DNA of 64,000 nucleotides from Macrocystis pyrifera (Eukaryota; Sar; Phaeophyceae; Laminariales; Laminariaceae), in contig JASSKH010000002.1 of NCBI GenBank assembly GCA_031763025.1, positions 21,839,168 to 21,903,167 on the forward strand, given 5' to 3'. Each line of letters starts with the position of its first letter. Positions within the stretch are counted from its first letter, which is position 1. The notes below the pieces were generated by a model. That model did no database searches, had not been told where the DNA came from, and saw only the letters and a list, made by a program, of their open reading frames with translations. Positions 47,191-57,329 of this stretch are shown here, piece after piece. Position numbers and translations under genes: made by a program.

Positions 47191-48640
47191 TCTGCCACCC
47201 ACTGCCCGCCTTTGACGACGGCCCCCAACCTCACGTCACGTGTCTGCGCTAACGTGGCAAATCCTTTGCCGGAGCGACGGCGCTAAACCTCACGCCGTCC
47301 AGGCCAAAATGACAGCCGTTTTCCACAGCGAATGCATAACACTATCTCATGTCGGCTGGGCGAACGTGGTACAGCGTTCGGAATAGAAATTAGGTGAAGC
47401 ACACTGCCATGGCTCCGGGTGCGATCTTCTGTCTCCCACCACCTGCCTTTGGTATGACGGCGGCACACAATATCACGTCGTCTAAGCAAACAAGGCAATT
47501 CCTTTGGCGCAGCGGTGGCCCAAACCTTCACGTCGCCTAGGCCAAATTGGCAGAGCCGTTTGCCACAATGACGGCATAGCACCTCACGTCGTCTGGGAAT
47601 AAGTGGCACAGCCTTAGCCCTAGCGACGGCACATAACCTCACGTCGTCTGAGCACATGTGACGTAGCCTTTGCCACAACGACGGCACATAACTGCTGTGA
47701 ATGTATCTACCAGGTAAGTGGTAAGTGGTACGGTGCTGTAGTATCCGATACCATGAGTAGCACCCCTTTGCACTGACGACGGCACATAACTGCTGTGAAA
47801 GTACCTATGTCGTAAGTGGTACGGTGCTGTAGTATTCAATACCATGAGTAGCACAGCCTTTGCCCTGACGACGGCACACAACTTCACGTCGTCTGAGCGA
47901 AAGAGAATGCATCTAAGTTGTAAGAGGTACGGTGCTGTCGTATCCATTACCCGTTATGTAACGACAGTGAGTGCATTCAAGTTGTGAGTGGTGCGATGCT
48001 ATGCTACCCATTACCGATTATGTAACGGAGTAAACACAAACCAACCCCCCCCCTACACACACACAAAACTCACGTCTCAGGGGAGAGCTCACCATCATCT
48101 GCCCCTACAATGACAAGTGCTCACCTTCATTGTCAAAATACTATGCCCTCAGTGCTTACCTTCACTGCACTCAACCCACGGGGCGCTCACCTCGCCACAA
48201 AACCAGACCCCAGGACACTCAACAGCACACAAACCTACCAAACACCTAGAATCCCCACAGCATCCAATCCTGAGGGAGGGGCTCACCTTTACCTCCCCTC
48301 TCAGCGATAGCATAATGACAAGTGCTTACCACCACTTGCAAGGTGCTACGCTCATCAGTGCTCACCTTCACTGAGGTCAATCCGCGGGGGTGCTCACCTC
48401 GCCATCCTGCCCGCTAGTAATGACAAGTTCTCACTCCCCAGCATGTTACCATCCCAAGAGTACCAAGTATACTGTCATACAACCCCAACAACAGCCGTTA
48501 TGCGAACATCTCAGGCATGCTATCATACCAAGAAGGCCAGGAGTACCATTGATCATGCAACCCAACCAACAGCCGAAATGCACATCCCATGATTCCGATT
48601 GTACCAAGAATACCAGACGTACTAGCATACAACCCTTCTC
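47190..48640 (-). repeat. Minisatellite cluster, right arm
   Basis: Mirror of 12060-13540 with the same three unit families. Unit numbers differ slightly between arms. Confidence 0.75.
47283..47657 (-). CDS. 124-codon CxxC-repeat open frame, right arm copy (doubtful gene)
   Basis: Same start, stop and length as 13100-13474 on the mirrored strand. It has more complete C-x-x-C-G-K-R-L boxes (VLCRHCGKRL, VLCIRCGKRL). Shared length across ~90% identical arms is weak evidence for coding. The residue changes do not look constrained. Confidence 0.22.
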   Translation of the reverse strand: MCSDDVRLCAVARAKAVPLIPRRREVLCRHCGKRLCQFGLGDVKVWATAAPKELPCLLRRRDIVCRRHTKGRWWETEDRTRSHGSVLHLISIPNAVPRSPSRHEIVLCIRCGKRLSFWPGRREV

Positions 48641-49297
48641 GTTGATACATGGAAATCAGGCTGTGAACAACATAAACACGTGCAAAGATGGCAACTCACT
48701 CCCAAACATCAGGTGCAGAATATCGGTATATTGCCACGGTTGTGCTGATCTTACGCTGTTGCTGTGGTATCATCGTTGTCAGTCCGTTCCAGGTATATGT
48801 ACTGTGTGTGGCTTTAGTTCATCCCTGCTCCACAGCATAAACCACGGACTAACAAAAGTTGTCAGATCATACCATGAGTCACAGCCGGTATGTGGATCAC
48901 TTCTGTGTCTATACCTAGTGAGGATGTTTGCGTGGGTGCATACCGGGTGTGGTCCTTTCTGTATCACTCCTATCTTTTGCATGCATCGGACACGCAACGG
49001 ACACGCAAAATACCAACAACAATAGTGTACCACCAAGAACTGCAGCAATGCACGTACAGGACTACACTCGCGTCATCATCAGCAAAGCCCTTTTCCTGCG
49101 ACTCGTTGTATTTCTGATGGGCTACCTTTTTTTCTTAGGTTTTCGAGGTTCCTGCGTACCAGTACCCAATTTTGTACCAGGTCCATCGCCATCGCTACCC
49201 TTGCAGCATTCAACATTTACCCCGACGTATGCGATTATGTATACCTCATACCCACCCAAACAAAGCAACCTGCCAACCCCCCCCCTTGTTTTGTGTG

Positions 49298-49301
49298 CTT
49301 A
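49298..49301. other. Empty target site of gypsy-1
   Basis: A single CTTA (TAAG on the other strand) with flanks that match both sides of the gypsy-1 insertion in the left arm. Confidence 0.9.
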
Positions 49302-50053
49302 TGACACCGCATTGACAAAAACAGGTGCGTTTGAAAGCTGGCCCATTTCGTAGTGGAAGTACAGGTATGTAATTTATCATAATGTCTTTATACGGTCCGT
49401 CCAGCAGGGCAACATGTCCGCTCATACCTGGTACTCGTTTAGGTGTTTACTGTAGGTTTTAGGGTGGCGCTCGAAGCACGTTTTCTTATTCGTAGGTGAA
49501 TACTGCTGCACTTCATATATACCGGTACTTGATAACTATTTGCCACTATTTATTATTAATCGTAGGCATAAACTGCCGTAGTTCATGCTGCTACAACATT
49601 CCTAAGGTGCAAGTTTGATGACTATATAGTATAGCTAGGGAGTTACCTTATTCAGATCCCATTACCCCGGGGCCAGAGCTGTGTGGTTGATTCAAGGTTA
49701 TGCGATCCGAATAGAGGCGAAATATGGTTGTCGAGACCGAATAGGTCAACGTAATAAAACGACTCTCTTTCGTACCCATTTGGAAATACATACCCGGTAT
49801 AGTATACAATCCCTGGCGTACGACCCCCCAGGAAATGTGGTAGATAACACAAGAATCAGCAAAATAGACAATATCACAACATATGCTATACTAAACAGAG
49901 TAAGACCAAGGAAAGAGTAGGCAAACCGAAGCACAACAACCGCAGCAGTTTGTGGTACGAGTTGCGTAGACAGGTTTTTATGTACTATTGATCGATCTGA
50001 TACCTGCAGTAGATATCCTGTCTACCGTCTCTTCCCTGTTTTCGTCAACCGTG

Positions 50054-50064
50054 CCCCCCCCCCC
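50054..50064 (+). repeat. C-run at the outer end of the right arm
   Basis: Eleven C directly outside the last base pair of arm similarity that can be tested. Confidence 0.7.
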
Positions 50065-51129
50065 GAGATGATTTGGCCTAGGCAGCGCAAAACAAACATA
50101 ACAGGCTCGCCGTCCATATGCTGCCCGTGGGCGTGTACGGTTAACACTATATACTTGAGGTCGCCAGACTTGCGGTTTTCTTCACTCGCTCTTTGACCTT
50201 TCAAGATTGTCCAGCATAGACATTAAAAACACGCCCTGACAATTCGCCATCCCGGCATGGGCTATGCTCTTACCACGCTTTGTATCTCGCTTACTTCATG
50301 TCCCCTATCTCGGTGGCACAGCGGTATTACGGGGGTCCATAGTTAATAGGACCTATGGTATACATAAAAACCTATATATTTAACTATTTTTACTAACAAT
50401 ATTCGCTCCTATTTTCTATGGTCCTCCGTAATAGCACATTGCCGTATGTGCTGTACGAGGAAACCTGGTGAGATATGACCGAGGGTGTGTGTGTGTGTTC
50501 TTCACATTAAACCGTTCTTCTACTCGTCGACATCCAGCAAGCCCAGTGTCCGTGCTGATTCTTCACCCTAGAAAGATACGAGCTCTGTGGTCACAGACTA
50601 CGACACAGAGATAACACACCGTAATGCATTAATAGCCTACGTAATACCATGCCTTCGCACTAGGTGCGGCCGACACAATATACATACATACGCCAGCAAC
50701 CAAAATACACCATAAAGAAAGAGAAGCAACGAAAAAAACAAACCGAAAAAGAACAGGAAAAAGAAAAAGAAAAGGAGAAGAATCCCAAATAAATACATAA
50801 AATGGGAAGCCAAAGCTCAGACACATACATACTTACCCCGAGCATGAGCCAAAAGGGACGTGCAAGGGGAAAGATACGAGAAGGAAAAAGGGGACTATGC
50901 ATCCCGGTGAACACTTAACTAAGTAAAAAGAGCAATAGTGAGTGGGCCAAAATACGCTCGTCACCCACCCACTACGTAGTACTTCTTTCATAAGGATAAG
51001 AAGGGAAAAAAATCAAAATGCATACCGAACGGCCGCAGCAGTTGGCGGTACGAGTAGCAAAGAAACGTCCAACCTATTAGTCGGCCTGGTACCTTGCTAC
51101 CCTATCTGCGGTCTCTCTGCTACTCTCTT
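50065..51129. other. Non-coding region beyond the palindrome
   Basis: Contains the MITE at 50311-50444 and an A-rich stretch at 50690-50790. No gene is seen. The part next to 51130 is probably the 3' untranslated end of the LINE. Confidence 0.4.
50311..50444. mobile_element. Small MITE-like inverted-repeat element
   Basis: The left end (CGGTATTACGGGGGTCCATAG within 50311-50342) pairs with the right end (CTATGGTCCTCCGTAATAGC within 50416-50444), with an AT-rich ~70-bp centre. It could fold into a hairpin. I cannot identify a clear target duplication. Confidence 0.55.
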
Positions 51130-51759
51130 CTACCGCGGTTTCCCTTCTACTCCTCCTGTTCCCCCCCTGCCCCCATACACTTGTACGGTATTCCCTCTAC
51201 CCCTCCTGCTGTTACACCTCCCCCCATTCCCTCTAACACTACCTGCAGCGGATGCACGGCGCTGTCTACTCAGCTTTGCCTCAGCCTCGTGCCACCTGCC
51301 CATGAACTGTTCAGCTGCTTCGAGGATTCCCCGGTACCACTTTCCCGTCTGTTTTGCTGCAGTGGGCCACAGTGCGGTCCCAACTCCAAAGACTAAGGGG
51401 TCTTCCGTTGATCCCTCGGTGGCTTTGAACACTCTAAGGTCCTCAGCAATTGCTCTAGGCCAAGTCTTGGTCTGCCCGCCTGGTTTCGGGCTCCCCCCAC
51501 CAGCGATCGTCCCGAACATCAACCGACTGGGCAATCGCCCCTCGTGTTGCCGCACCACAGCCCCCGCAAAGAAGAGTCGCCGTTTACGGATGGTCGTTTC
51601 GATACTTTCGCATCGTGTTATCCTGAGCGCCTTCGCATACGAGAGGGTGGTGTGGTCGGTGCGTAGTCGGCGCTGGAAACCAATGACTCGCAGAAGGACT
51701 TCGTGGTGGGCTGATCGAAGCTTGGCGAAGTTGTCCGCATGAGGGTCCACGTCACGCAA
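51130..51759 (-). pseudogene. C-terminal region of the LINE protein
   Basis: After a frame change near 51740 come RRLRTDHTTLSYAKAL, RKRRLFFAGAVVRQHEGRLP and GGQTKTWPRAIAEDL, the conserved tail seen in RTE-like proteins (R-L-x-W-x-G-H ... GRP-x-x-x-W). It ends at a stop at 51130. Confidence 0.75.
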
Positions 51760-53600
51760 CCGTACAGCAAGATCTCAATCACCTCGGCCTTCAGCATCCG
51801 GACTTTCAGACTAAGCGGTGCGTTCGTCCTATCGTACAGTTCCGGACCATACCGTTTGAGGCATGCCGGCATCAGACGGATTCGTCGCTCGATTTCGAAG
51901 GAGAGGTCAGCGTTCTCGTGGATAATGCCTCCTAGGTACAAAAACTGGGTCGTCTGTTTATACTTTTGGCCTGTAGCTTCGATCGCGAGCGGTGAGGTGG
52001 TAAACGTCTGATCCGGTGTTCGTAGGGGCATCGTCTCTGTCTTCTTCTCGGATACCGTGAGACCTACTGCTTCGAAGACAGTCACGATGACTGTCATCAT
52101 TCTTGCAAGGCCTTCCGCCGACTTCGAGACTATTCCTGCATCGTCTGCATACAACATGCCCCACACAGCCCTTTGCACGCATGCCAACGGTTCCTCTTTT
52201 CCGACAACCCTGTCCTCTTCGAGATGAACCAAATCCCTTACGATGCATTCGTCTTTGCTGAGGCGTACCAGCACGATGTGTATCGCAGCGGCGAAGAACA
52301 CGTTGAACAGTAACGGCGATAGTACGCAGCCTTGCTGCAGTCCCTGGGTTACATTGAACCAGTCCGAGTGTTCACCGTCATCCGCACGCACGCGAGCCCG
52401 CATGCCTTCGTGAAAATTTCGAATGATTGTGAGCATCTTGGTTGGTACACCAAGGCGTGTGAGTACCTCCCACAACAGTTCTCGGTCGACAGAGTCGTAC
52501 GCTTTCTGCAAGTCGATGAAGCACATGTACAGGGGGATTTCTTCTGCCGCCCGAGCTGCTGCAACCGGCGCACGACAAACAGCATATCGACTGTTGACCG
52601 TGCGGGGCGGAAGCCGCACTGTTCTTCAGGGAGTATATGCTCGGTCTCGCAGTAGCTGCTTAGACGGGACGCAACGATTTTCAGCAACACCTTGCCTGCG
52701 TGAGCAACAAGCGAAATACCTCTGTAGTTGTTGCAATCAGTTCTATCCTTCTTTTTATGAAGAGTTTTTATGATCGCATCTTTCCATTGCTGGGGGACTT
52801 CTCCCGTTACCCAAACGTTAACAAGGATACTGTGAAAATACTGCACGAAAGCGGGGTGGTCAAGTTTCAGTACTTCGACCGGGAGACCATCTGGTCCAAC
52901 GGCTTTCCAGTTTGACATACCCTTCACTGCTTCCATCATCTCGTCAATGGATGGTTCATTTCCAAGAGGTAGTTTTAGCGGTCGTGGTGGCACTAGGTCG
53001 ATGATCGTGGGGTTAAGTTTCAGCGATTTCGTGTTCAATAGTTTGTGGTAGTGCCCCGCCCATCTTTCACGAATTCGCGCTTGATCCCGCAACAGCGTGC
53101 CATCCTCGTCCATGATAAACTGTTCACTCCTCGCTTTCGTACCTTGCAACCCTACCGTACTCTTCAGGTGCTTGTAGAACCCTCGTTGATCGGAACTCGC
53201 GAGGAATTTCTCGGTTTCAGCGAGGTACTCTTCAAAATACGCATTGACTCCTGCGGCGACCACTTCCTGCAGATTCGCACAGGCGGATCTCAACTTCTTC
53301 CACGCTGTACTATCTCGGGGGTAGACACGCAGGAGCTGTCTCGCATCCTCCCTCTCTGTCCATGCTACTTTGAAAGCGGCCACCGTTTCGGGGGTCTCAC
53401 ACCAACCGTTTCGGTGGTGGCGACGTGGTGGAGGTGGCACCTCTTTCTCAACAGCATTCATGACAGTTGTGGTGAAAAACTCAACCATGCCAGACGTGCT
53501 ACGAGGCTGGGTAGGTTGGTTAAGAGTGGAAACGACCCTCTCGACTATTCGGTGTCGACGCTCTCCATCGGATAAGAAAAGCTGCCTGTCGAATTCTCGG
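51618..53600 (-). pseudogene. Reverse transcriptase domain of the LINE
   Basis: Blocks are in order: [31 protein letters not shown] then [34 protein letters not shown], (frame change near 52540) [36 protein letters not shown] and MLYADDAGIVSKS (active site, about 52141-52160). These are RTE-type RT motifs. The thumb follows with FLYLGGIIHENADLS. Confidence 0.88.
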
Positions 53601-53659
53601 CGTTTTGGGGGTTTCAGCAATCTTCGGTTAGACGAAAAGTGACCACTAAGTCGGGCCTT

Positions 53660-54637
53660 GATGTACACGATGTTATGGTCTGAATCAGCCTTAGCAGGTG
53701 GTGGGGGCTGTGGGACGACTGTAACATTATGTACTCTAGGTCGGTGGACTTGACGAGTTAGGATGTAGTCTTCGCTTACGATCATTCAGGCTGGTGCCGT
53801 TGTATGTTTGCGATATTCCGCCCTTGCGCGTGCTGAAAAATGTGTTGGTGAGCGCTAGCTTGCAACTGGTAGCGAACGACAAAAGCCGTTTGCCGTTATC
53901 ACTACGAACATCTCGTCCGTATGCTCCGAGCACCCTACATTCATCATCACCGCACCCTTCTATCCTCCCCCCAGTTCGCCCATTGGCATCTATAAGCACA
54001 AACAAACACTCTTTAGCAGGAATCTGCTCAACCAGGTCCTCCAACTTTCGCCAGAACATGCCTTTCTGCTTGGAGTCTTTGGTACAATCAGTTGGGGCGT
54101 ACGCAACGACGAAATTAACCGCATCGCACCGACCGTCCAACTCAAAGCGCATAGACATAAGTCGTTCGTCAATAAACTGCTGAGTGAACTTAGACGTACG
54201 GCATATTGAGTCTTTTACTGCTAAACCTACCCCATACAACCCTTGTCTCGCTGCTGTTTTTTCCTGACCTGAACAAAAAACTTGGTATCCAGCTGCACGA
54301 ATCTCGTGTTGCCGGACCGTCGGGTTTCCTGCAGACCAATGAAGTCACAACAGAGTTGCCGTCCTTTCGCAAGTACGCACTCGTCATGCCCGTACCCGTT
54401 CTTCCCCTTTACGGCCAGGTTACGCACATTGTAGGTCGCTACCACCACAAGTGCCGCCTTCCGCCTCTTACGAGCCTCGCGTGCTGCTTTTTTTGCCAGC
54501 CGACGAGAGGCTCGTCCCCTCCTCCTTTTTTGCTTTTTTTGTCTCTTCTTTTTCTCTATGATAATATTGGCTCTCCGCTTTGTAGCCCGGTGTAATACTA
54601 CCAAACAGTACAATAATATTCTTATCAGAATGTCCAA
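53660..54637 (-). pseudogene. Endonuclease domain of the LINE
   Basis: A basic Lys/Arg-rich start is followed by VVVATYNVRNLAVKG and FIGLQETRRSG (catalytic Glu), then VVAYAPTDCTKDSKQ, LIDANGRTGG (Asp/Asn) and, after a frame change near 53785, [11 protein letters not shown] (the closing SDH box, about 53670-53685). These are the motifs of the exonuclease-endonuclease-phosphatase fold that nicks target DNA to prime reverse transcription. The frame also changes near 54238. Confidence 0.8.
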
Positions 54638-54640
54638 ATA

Positions 54641-56447
54641 GTAAAATCATACCTGGTAGGTATTCACCCCGACCAAAACACACATTTTCTTGTAGAATGT
54701 TATTACAATCATGGACATTTACATTAGTTGTTACTCACGGGATCTTCCACAGCTTTTCGTTCCTAATAAGAACAACGACTCCTTTTTCGCAGGTGATCAT
54801 ATCACTGCAGGTCGCCAGTTTGCGATTTTTCCCATCATCAGACATAAACCGCCTACTCTTTACTAGTGTTGATACTAGAACTACTAATATAATTGCAGCA
54901 GTGCCTGGAGATACGAGTGTCCGTGGCACTGCTCGATGCCTTGGGTACTACTTTGACCAGTACCAGTTGAATGCTCCCTTGGCAATGCAGGGAGCCAGCC
55001 CAGACACTTTTTGTTTGCCTTGCCAGGACTTTACATGAGTTTGGTGTCACCGCCCTACTGTTGACAGGACAAAAGTCCCTTTGCAGCCCACCGCAGGTAG
55101 TACTCGAGCCAACTGAAGCAGACCCAATACCTCACAACTCAGATTCCACGCATAGTTTTTACCGTTGGTGTGTGTCAGCCTACCTCCCCCTTCTGTTTGC
55201 TCGAGACCGACTGCAAGCATCACGTCAGCATTTCTTTTGTCTACTGTACGTGCCTATCAGCACTAGGGAAACGATTCCAAGGTTATGTTAAAATCTTGTC
55301 ACACCCAACCGGCTTTTGGATGCTTTCCGTCTTCTCATATGGACGTAAACACGATCGCAAACAACCGCTCGTCCCAAGCTCCTGCCGATAGTCACAAGCT
55401 GCCTGGCAAACACAGGTAACCCGCAAGCCAGTGTGATATTGATACGGGCTCATTTGCTATGCCGAGCTATATCCAGCTTATGACGAGGGACAGCGTACTA
55501 TCATATTTCGGTGTACGCGACAACGACAGCTGCAGTATGTACCAGGTATACAGCAGTACATGTACTACTGTAAACGTATCGTGGGTGGCTGATCTGTTCT
55601 CCAGTATATAAATACATATATGTTCACTATCACCGCAGTACGTCCTAGATGGTTGTTGGTACAAAATCCGTCGACCGATCGCACACGATAATTAATCCCA
55701 TATTACTGCTGGTATCTCCTCTGAATATGGCAGATTTGGTCCTGTTCACCTGGCATAACTCAATGTCTTGTTGTCACCGGTTAGCTGCTTCCTAGACACG
55801 AATGGCAGCGCCACACGGCTGACAGTCCATCTACCAGCTGCATGTCTGGCTTCGTTCGTACTGCCCAACCACACTTCCTGTCCGTATACGCACCTCTTAC
55901 AACACCGTCTATGACCGATCCACGAAGAGCTTATTTTCCCATTTCACTTGATTTTTTCCGCAGTGGGTTTTCATTTTTATACGACATAATAGTATACGAA
56001 GTACAGGCTGTAGGTCGTCACTAGATGTGATAATTAGCATAATAAAAACCCCTTGCCCGCTCGTTGGTGCTCACGTCACCCTGAGCACTACCCCCGAGAA
56101 GCGCTCACCCCGCGACTCGTTTACTGCCACAACAGTGGGTGTCGGGCGCTCACCTCCGCCTTGCAGCTGCGTACGACAACTTACAAATGTTCATCAGATT
56201 TCACCAGTTCGTCGGGCCCAAGCTTTACCGAACCAATCTCATTATCAGATTCCATCAAGTCCGCAAAAGAAACATTACGGAACAGCATCAGATTCCATCA
56301 GTTCGCCGAACCCCCCAATTGTTTTTTTCGCGGACACCAGCTCTCGAGCAGCTCGTGCTCGTGTTACTTGCTCTCTCCGACCTGCATGGTGCTCGTAACC
56401 CTATCACCACTTCCTGATCCTGCCTGGGTCGATCTCCGGGTTCATCA
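54641..56447. other. Unclassified region
   Basis: No gene is recognised. A short tandem at about 56185-56310 repeats CATCAGATTCCATCAGTTCG-type units three times. GCTCACCTC-type pieces near 56080-56160 recall the arm minisatellites. Confidence 0.4.
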
Positions 56448-56953
56448 TGTTACGGCAAGCTCCCCGGGGTGAGCTGTCAACGCTCACCTGACTCGCCTCC
56501 TCAGTTCGTACGTTGGACCCTTCGGCAGTCCCAGTGGCTCCAGGGCTTCGCTCAGGCGAGAGCGAAGCAAACGATGACCAAAACCCTCGATTGCGAGCGA
56601 TACAGATATGATTATGCCCGTTATCACGCGTAATGATGCGTATATGCGAGCGAACAGTCGGTTTAGCTTTTAATCCTTTAGTTTTTAGTCCTTTAATCCA
56701 CTTCTTAGGTTTTGCACGTATTCTCTTCCTTGCGTGGGTAGCGTCTAAAGACACTCGGTGTTGGCCACAACGCGGCATGCGTTGTACACCTTGGTCAGGC
56801 GTTTGACATTCAGCAGACTGAAACCGTCTGTTAAATGAAACGCAAGTCCCACACCCACAGAGTGGTCCGCCACTACTCTGCGCCCGACGACCCGTGGCTG
56901 CATGCCTCGACCAGTCGTACTTTAGATTGATCCCACGTCCCTCCGCCGCAACA
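56448..56953 (-). repeat. Solo LTR of the gypsy-2 family
   Basis: 506 bp with TGTTAC...GCAACA ends on the + strand, matching 39448-39970 in the same orientation. No internal element sequence flanks it on either side and I see no clear target duplication. It therefore looks like a solo LTR or a fragment. Confidence 0.8.
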
Positions 56954-57329
56954 TTTCTTGACCCTTACCCATGGTCCCTGAGCCTTTTCGCACGTGTTTA
57001 TACGAAAAGGCAATCGTTGCTTGTATTTCTGAACAAATACCTCATGAATTAAAAAAAACACCGAAAAATGACGAAACCGAGGAAAAACGTTAAGAATTGA
57101 CAAAAAAACGAAAACGAAAAAAAATGCAGCATCTTCAAACGAAAGTAGAATTCTACCCAGCAAATATCTATGTCGCGAATCTCGAGAGAATTTCTATACC
57201 TCCCTCCAGACTTTTATTTAATGGTAACACCCAGGAAACAGCAGGGAAACCCTTGCCCTGCTCTACAATCGTTTATTTGCTGCATTTTTCAAAGAACAAC
57301 GCTAACCTATTAATAATTACCTAGGTTAG
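56954..57329. other. Unclassified with one dispersed repeat
   Basis: 57120-57272 is another copy of the ~145-bp dispersed repeat (CATCTTCAAAC ... CCCTTGCCCTGCTCTACAAT). Nothing else is seen. Confidence 0.5.

Larger units (their letters stand above)
39628..50060 (-). repeat. Right arm of the giant inverted repeat
   Basis: This is the reverse-complement partner of 1-18325, about 7.9 kb once the 2.6-kb insert at 41256-43822 is set aside. It holds the same landmarks in inverted order: LTR, degraded gypsy pol on the minus strand, CxxC-type minisatellite and the outer segment. At 49298-49301 (CTTA) it keeps the uninterrupted target into which gypsy-1 inserted in the other arm. A threefold ~90-bp tandem at about 40040-40265 has expanded relative to two units on the left. 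Outside the arm, past a C-run at 50054-50064, similarity to the left side cannot be tested because the window begins there. Confidence 0.9.
51130..54640 (-). mobile_element. LINE retrotransposon, RTE-like
   Basis: Minus-strand non-LTR element with an apurinic-type endonuclease followed by an RT and a Cys-poor C-terminal region, in the arrangement of RTE-type elements. The reading runs through all domains but shifts frame about four times (near 54238, 53785, 52540 and 51740), so it is dead. The 3' untranslated part probably continues toward 50900 but has no clear tail, and no target duplication is evident. Confidence 0.85.

Noticed and set aside
1-50060. Palindrome as an assembly artefact
   Set aside because: Arms differ by about 10% and each has a private insertion with its own target duplication, which a false mirror copy would not show.
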